Assembly (NCBI RefSeq): GCF_030295745.1
Contig: NZ_AP027291.1
Location: 5,456,001-5,520,000, forward strand
Length of the DNA stretch: 64,000 nt
Reading direction: 5' to 3'
Source: Mycolicibacterium sp. TUM20985
GTDB taxonomy: Bacteria; Actinomycetota; Actinomycetes; Mycobacteriales; Mycobacteriaceae
Under the pieces are notes generated by a model. It was not told the DNA's origin. It saw only the letters and a list, made by a program, of their open reading frames with translations, and ran no database searches. Made by a program: the position numbers and the translations under genes. Of this stretch, positions 62,093 through 64,000 are shown one piece after another. Positions within the stretch are counted from its first letter, which is position 1. Each line of letters starts with the position of its first letter.

Positions 62093-62162
62093 GCCTGGTG
62101 TGCGTACAGATCGCGAAAATCCGCGTAGACCGATGTGAACACGATCTCACCGCACACTAGGC
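62093..62162. repeat. Long imperfect inverted repeat
   Basis: GCCTGGTGTGCG at 62093-62104 pairs with CGCACACTAGGC at 62151-62162 with one mismatch, around a 46-base spacer with an internal TCGCGAAAATCCGCG. It immediately follows the transporter stop and may be a terminator or a structured 3' end. Confidence 0.5.
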
Positions 62163-62184
62163 GCCGACCGGCAACGAGGACGCC

Positions 62185-62224
62185 CCGTGTTGCCGTCGGG
62201 TCGGGGGGTCAGACGGCAACACGG
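62185..62224. terminator. Hairpin between TDT transporter and fadA2
   Basis: A 13-bp perfect stem (62185-62197 with 62212-62224) encloses a 14-base G-rich loop. It lies between convergent genes and probably ends transcription from both sides. Confidence 0.75.
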
Positions 62225-62271
62225 AGCTACCCGAATATCGACGCTCCGCGAGGGACCGTTACACCCGGGAC

Positions 62272-63591
62272 TCAGGCCTCCAGAATCGCCGTCACACCCT
62301 GGCCGCCGGCCGCGCAGATCGAGATGAGACCGCGGACCGGCCGGCCCGTCTCCGCCTTCTTCTCGGCGAGCTGCTTGGCCAGCTGCGCGACGATGCGCCC
62401 ACCGGTCGCGGCGAACGGGTGACCCGCGGCCAGCGATGAACCGTTGACGTTCAGCTTGGCGCGGTCGATGGAGCCCAGGGCGGAATCCAAGCCGAGTCGC
62501 TCCTTGCAGTACTCGTCGGACTCCCATGCCGCGAGCGTGGCGAGCACGACCGACGCGAAGGCCTCGTGGATCTCGTAGAGGTCGAAGTCCTGCAGCGTCA
62601 ACCCGTTTCGGGCCAGCAGCCGCGGCACCGCGTACGTCGGAGCCATCAGCAGGCCGTCGTCACCGTTGACGTAGTCGACCGCGGCCGTTTCGCCGTCGAC
62701 GAAGTAGGCCAGCACCGGGAGCTTGCGTTCGGCCGCCCACTCCTCGGTCGAGAGCAGCGCCACCGACGCACCATCGGTCAACGGGGTCGAGTTGCCCGCC
62801 GTCATGGTCGCGTCGCCGTTCTTGACGCCGAAGACCGGCTTCAGCTTGGCGAGTTTCTCGGCCGTGGAGTCGGCACGGAGGTTGTTGTCGCGGTACACAC
62901 CGAGGAACGGACTGACGAGATCGTCGAAGAAACCGCGGTCGTAGGCGGCGGCCATGTTCTGGTGGCTGGCCGCGGCGAGGACGTCCTGGTCGACACGCTT
63001 GACGCCCATCTCCTTGGCGGTCACGGCCGCGTGCTCGCCCATCGACATGCCGGTCCGGGGTTCACCGTTGGTGGGGATCTCGACGCCGATCGCGGCGGGC
63101 AGCTTCCCGACGAGCTTCAGCCGGTCGACGTTGGACTTGGCGCGGCGCAGCCCCAGCAGCACGCGGCGGAGGTCGTCGCCGAAGGCGATGGGCGCGTCCG
63201 AGGTGGTGTCCACGCCGCCTGCGATGCCGGACTCGTACTGGCCGAGTGCGATGCCGTTGGCCACGGCGATGGTCGACTGAAGACCGGTGCCGCACGCCTG
63301 CTGCAGGTCGTAGGCCGGCGTGTAGGGCGACAACGCGCTGCCCAGCACGCATTCACGCATCAGGTTGAAGTCACGGCTGTGCTTGAGCACCGCGCCTCCG
63401 ACGACGGCGCCCATGCGCTCGCCCTCGAGGCCGAACCTCTCGACGAGGCCCCCGAGTGCGGCGGTGAACATGTCCTGATTCGACGCGTTGGCGTACGCGC
63501 CGTCGGAACGCGCGAAGGGAATCCTGTTGCCGCCGAGGATGGCGACTCGACGGGTTGCCTTGTTGGGGGACTGCGTGTCGGCCACGTTCAT
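62272..63591 (-). CDS. fadA2: Acetyl-CoA acetyltransferase FadA2 (thiolase)
   Basis: A 439-residue thiolase (440 recalled for Rv0243). The acyl-accepting C100 in QQACGTGLQ, the GHPFAATG histidine motif and the C-terminal SICAAGGQG motif with the second Cys are present. It cleaves 3-oxoacyl-CoA in beta-oxidation. ATG at 63591. It is divergent from fabG4, with a 155-base shared region of strong palindromes between. Confidence 0.92.
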   Translation of the reverse strand: MNVADTQSPNKATRRVAILGGNRIPFARSDGAYANASNQDMFTAALGGLVERFGLEGERMGAVVGGAVLKHSRDFNLMRECVLGSALSPYTPAYDLQQACGTGLQSTIAVANGIALGQYESGIAGGVDTTSDAPIAFGDDLRRVLLGLRRAKSNVDRLKLVGKLPAAIGVEIPTNGEPRTGMSMGEHAAVTAKEMGVKRVDQDVLAAASHQNMAAAYDRGFFDDLVSPFLGVYRDNNLRADSTAEKLAKLKPVFGVKNGDATMTAGNSTPLTDGASVALLSTEEWAAERKLPVLAYFVDGETAAVDYVNGDDGLLMAPTYAVPRLLARNGLTLQDFDLYEIHEAFASVVLATLAAWESDEYCKERLGLDSALGSIDRAKLNVNGSSLAAGHPFAATGGRIVAQLAKQLAEKKAETGRPVRGLISICAAGGQGVTAILEA

Positions 63592-63644
63592 CTCCGTTGC
63601 TTGAATGTGGTTGGTCGGTGTCGGGGGTCATACTACCCACGGTT

Positions 63645-63660
63645 CTTACTCTCGAGTAAG
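63645..63660. promoter_or_regulatory. Palindromic operator in the fadA2-fabG4 gap
   Basis: CTTACTC (63645-63651) and GAGTAAG (63654-63660) form a perfect 7-2-7 inverted repeat, 54 bases before fadA2 and 86 before fabG4. This is the size and symmetry of a TetR- or GntR-type operator. Confidence 0.6.
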
Positions 63661-63683
63661 TTCGTAACCGATGTGACAGCGTC

Positions 63684-63704
63684 ACCCCATAAATGGGGTA
63701 CCCC
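63684..63704. promoter_or_regulatory. Second palindrome pair in the fadA2-fabG4 gap
   Basis: ACCCCAT (63684-63690) and ATGGGGT (63693-63699) form another 7-2-7 inverted repeat, and the overlapping GGGGTACCCC (63695-63704) is a perfect 10-base palindrome. They lie 43-63 bases before the fabG4 start, in the position of a promoter or operator. Confidence 0.5.
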
Positions 63705-63746
63705 TCGTCCGAACGCATTACCCGTTTCGTCTCGAAAGGCAGCTCA

Positions 63747-64000
63747 GTGGCTTCCGACCTGTTCTCCCAAGTGGTCAATTCCGGTCCCGGGTCATTCCTG
63801 GCCAAGCAACTCGGCGTTCCGCAGCCGGAAACGCTGCGCCGCTACCGCGAGGGTGAACCGCCGCTCGCGGGGCCGCTGCTGATCGGCGGTGAGGGCCGCG
63901 TCGCCGAGCCGCTGCGCACCGCCCTCGCTGAGGACTACGACCTGGTCGGGGACAACCTCGGGGGCCGCTGGGCCGACTCCTTCGGCGGACTGGTCTTCGA
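63747..64000 (+). CDS. fabG4: 3-oxoacyl-ACP reductase FabG4, 5' part only
   Basis: The first 84 codons of a long SDR-type reductase, cut by the window end. The start M-A-S-D-L-F-S-Q-V-V-N-S-G-P-G-S and the first domain (LAGPLLIGGEGRVAEPL ... WADSFGGLVF) match the two-domain FabG4 (Rv0242c), whose N-terminal flavodoxin-like domain precedes the catalytic one. GTG at 63747 follows GAAAGG. Divergent from fadA2, as in M. tuberculosis. Confidence 0.85.
   Translation, partial: MASDLFSQVVNSGPGSFLAKQLGVPQPETLRRYREGEPPLAGPLLIGGEGRVAEPLRTALAEDYDLVGDNLGGRWADSFGGLVF

Overview
The window is high-GC actinobacterial DNA, and its content points to a fast-growing, non-tuberculous Mycobacterium (Mycolicibacterium). 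It carries MmpL, PapA, FadD and PE-PPE lipid genes, F420-type and SfLAP families, and many GTG or TTG starts, and at least seven annotated genes plus one micro-ORF have a TANNNT box 6-8 nt before the start codon, as in leaderless mycobacterial transcripts. The gene order fecB2-like, pxpB/pxpC, aac(2')-I, nnaR, nirD/nirB, a small Rv0250c-like gene, sdhCAB, a flavin reductase, fadE5, fadA2 and fabG4 matches, as I remember it, the M. tuberculosis Rv0242c-Rv0265c neighbourhood. No tRNA, rRNA, CRISPR array, insertion sequence or prophage was seen.

Layout: 1-4.2 kb holds a STAS protein with a possible 25-residue follower, a sugar-porter MFS transporter, a protein with a (Lys-Asp)n tail encoded by a hexamer repeat, and a holin-like/DUF3618/DUF4235 operon. 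4.2-8.9 kb holds a hemophore-like secreted protein, a DUF72 protein, and a three-gene operon (FDH-like alcohol dehydrogenase, MTHFR-like protein, methyltransferase). 9.5-13.6 kb holds a 1159-residue indolepyruvate ferredoxin oxidoreductase divergent from an Lrp/AsnC regulator. 13.6-21.7 kb mixes a TetR regulator with a palindromic operator, an esterase, two overlooked small zinc-ribbon genes, an NDH-2-like flavoprotein, lysG/lysE and small envelope proteins. 21.7-31 kb holds FecB2-like, YhhQ, PxpBC, AAC(2')-I, NnaR and NirBD, the last three framing assimilatory nitrite reduction and its regulator. 31-37.3 kb holds a PEP-mutase-family enzyme and the Sdh1-type succinate dehydrogenase operon.

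37.4-56.8 kb carries an SfLAP/GAP-family protein and the trehalose polyphleate (TPP) locus: papA3-mmpL10-fadD23-pE on the minus strand, divergent from an 11-kb bimodular pks. In the known pathway FadD23 loads a fatty acid on the PKS, the PKS makes the polyunsaturated phleic chain, PapA3 acylates trehalose, MmpL10 exports the intermediate and the PE-PPE-domain protein finishes the lipid outside the cell. In this sequence fadD23 is broken by a single extra base, which predicts a TPP-negative strain unless it is a sequencing error. 56.7-64 kb returns to a fatty-acid oxidation region (fadE5, fadA2, start of fabG4) whose promoters hold several related palindromes.
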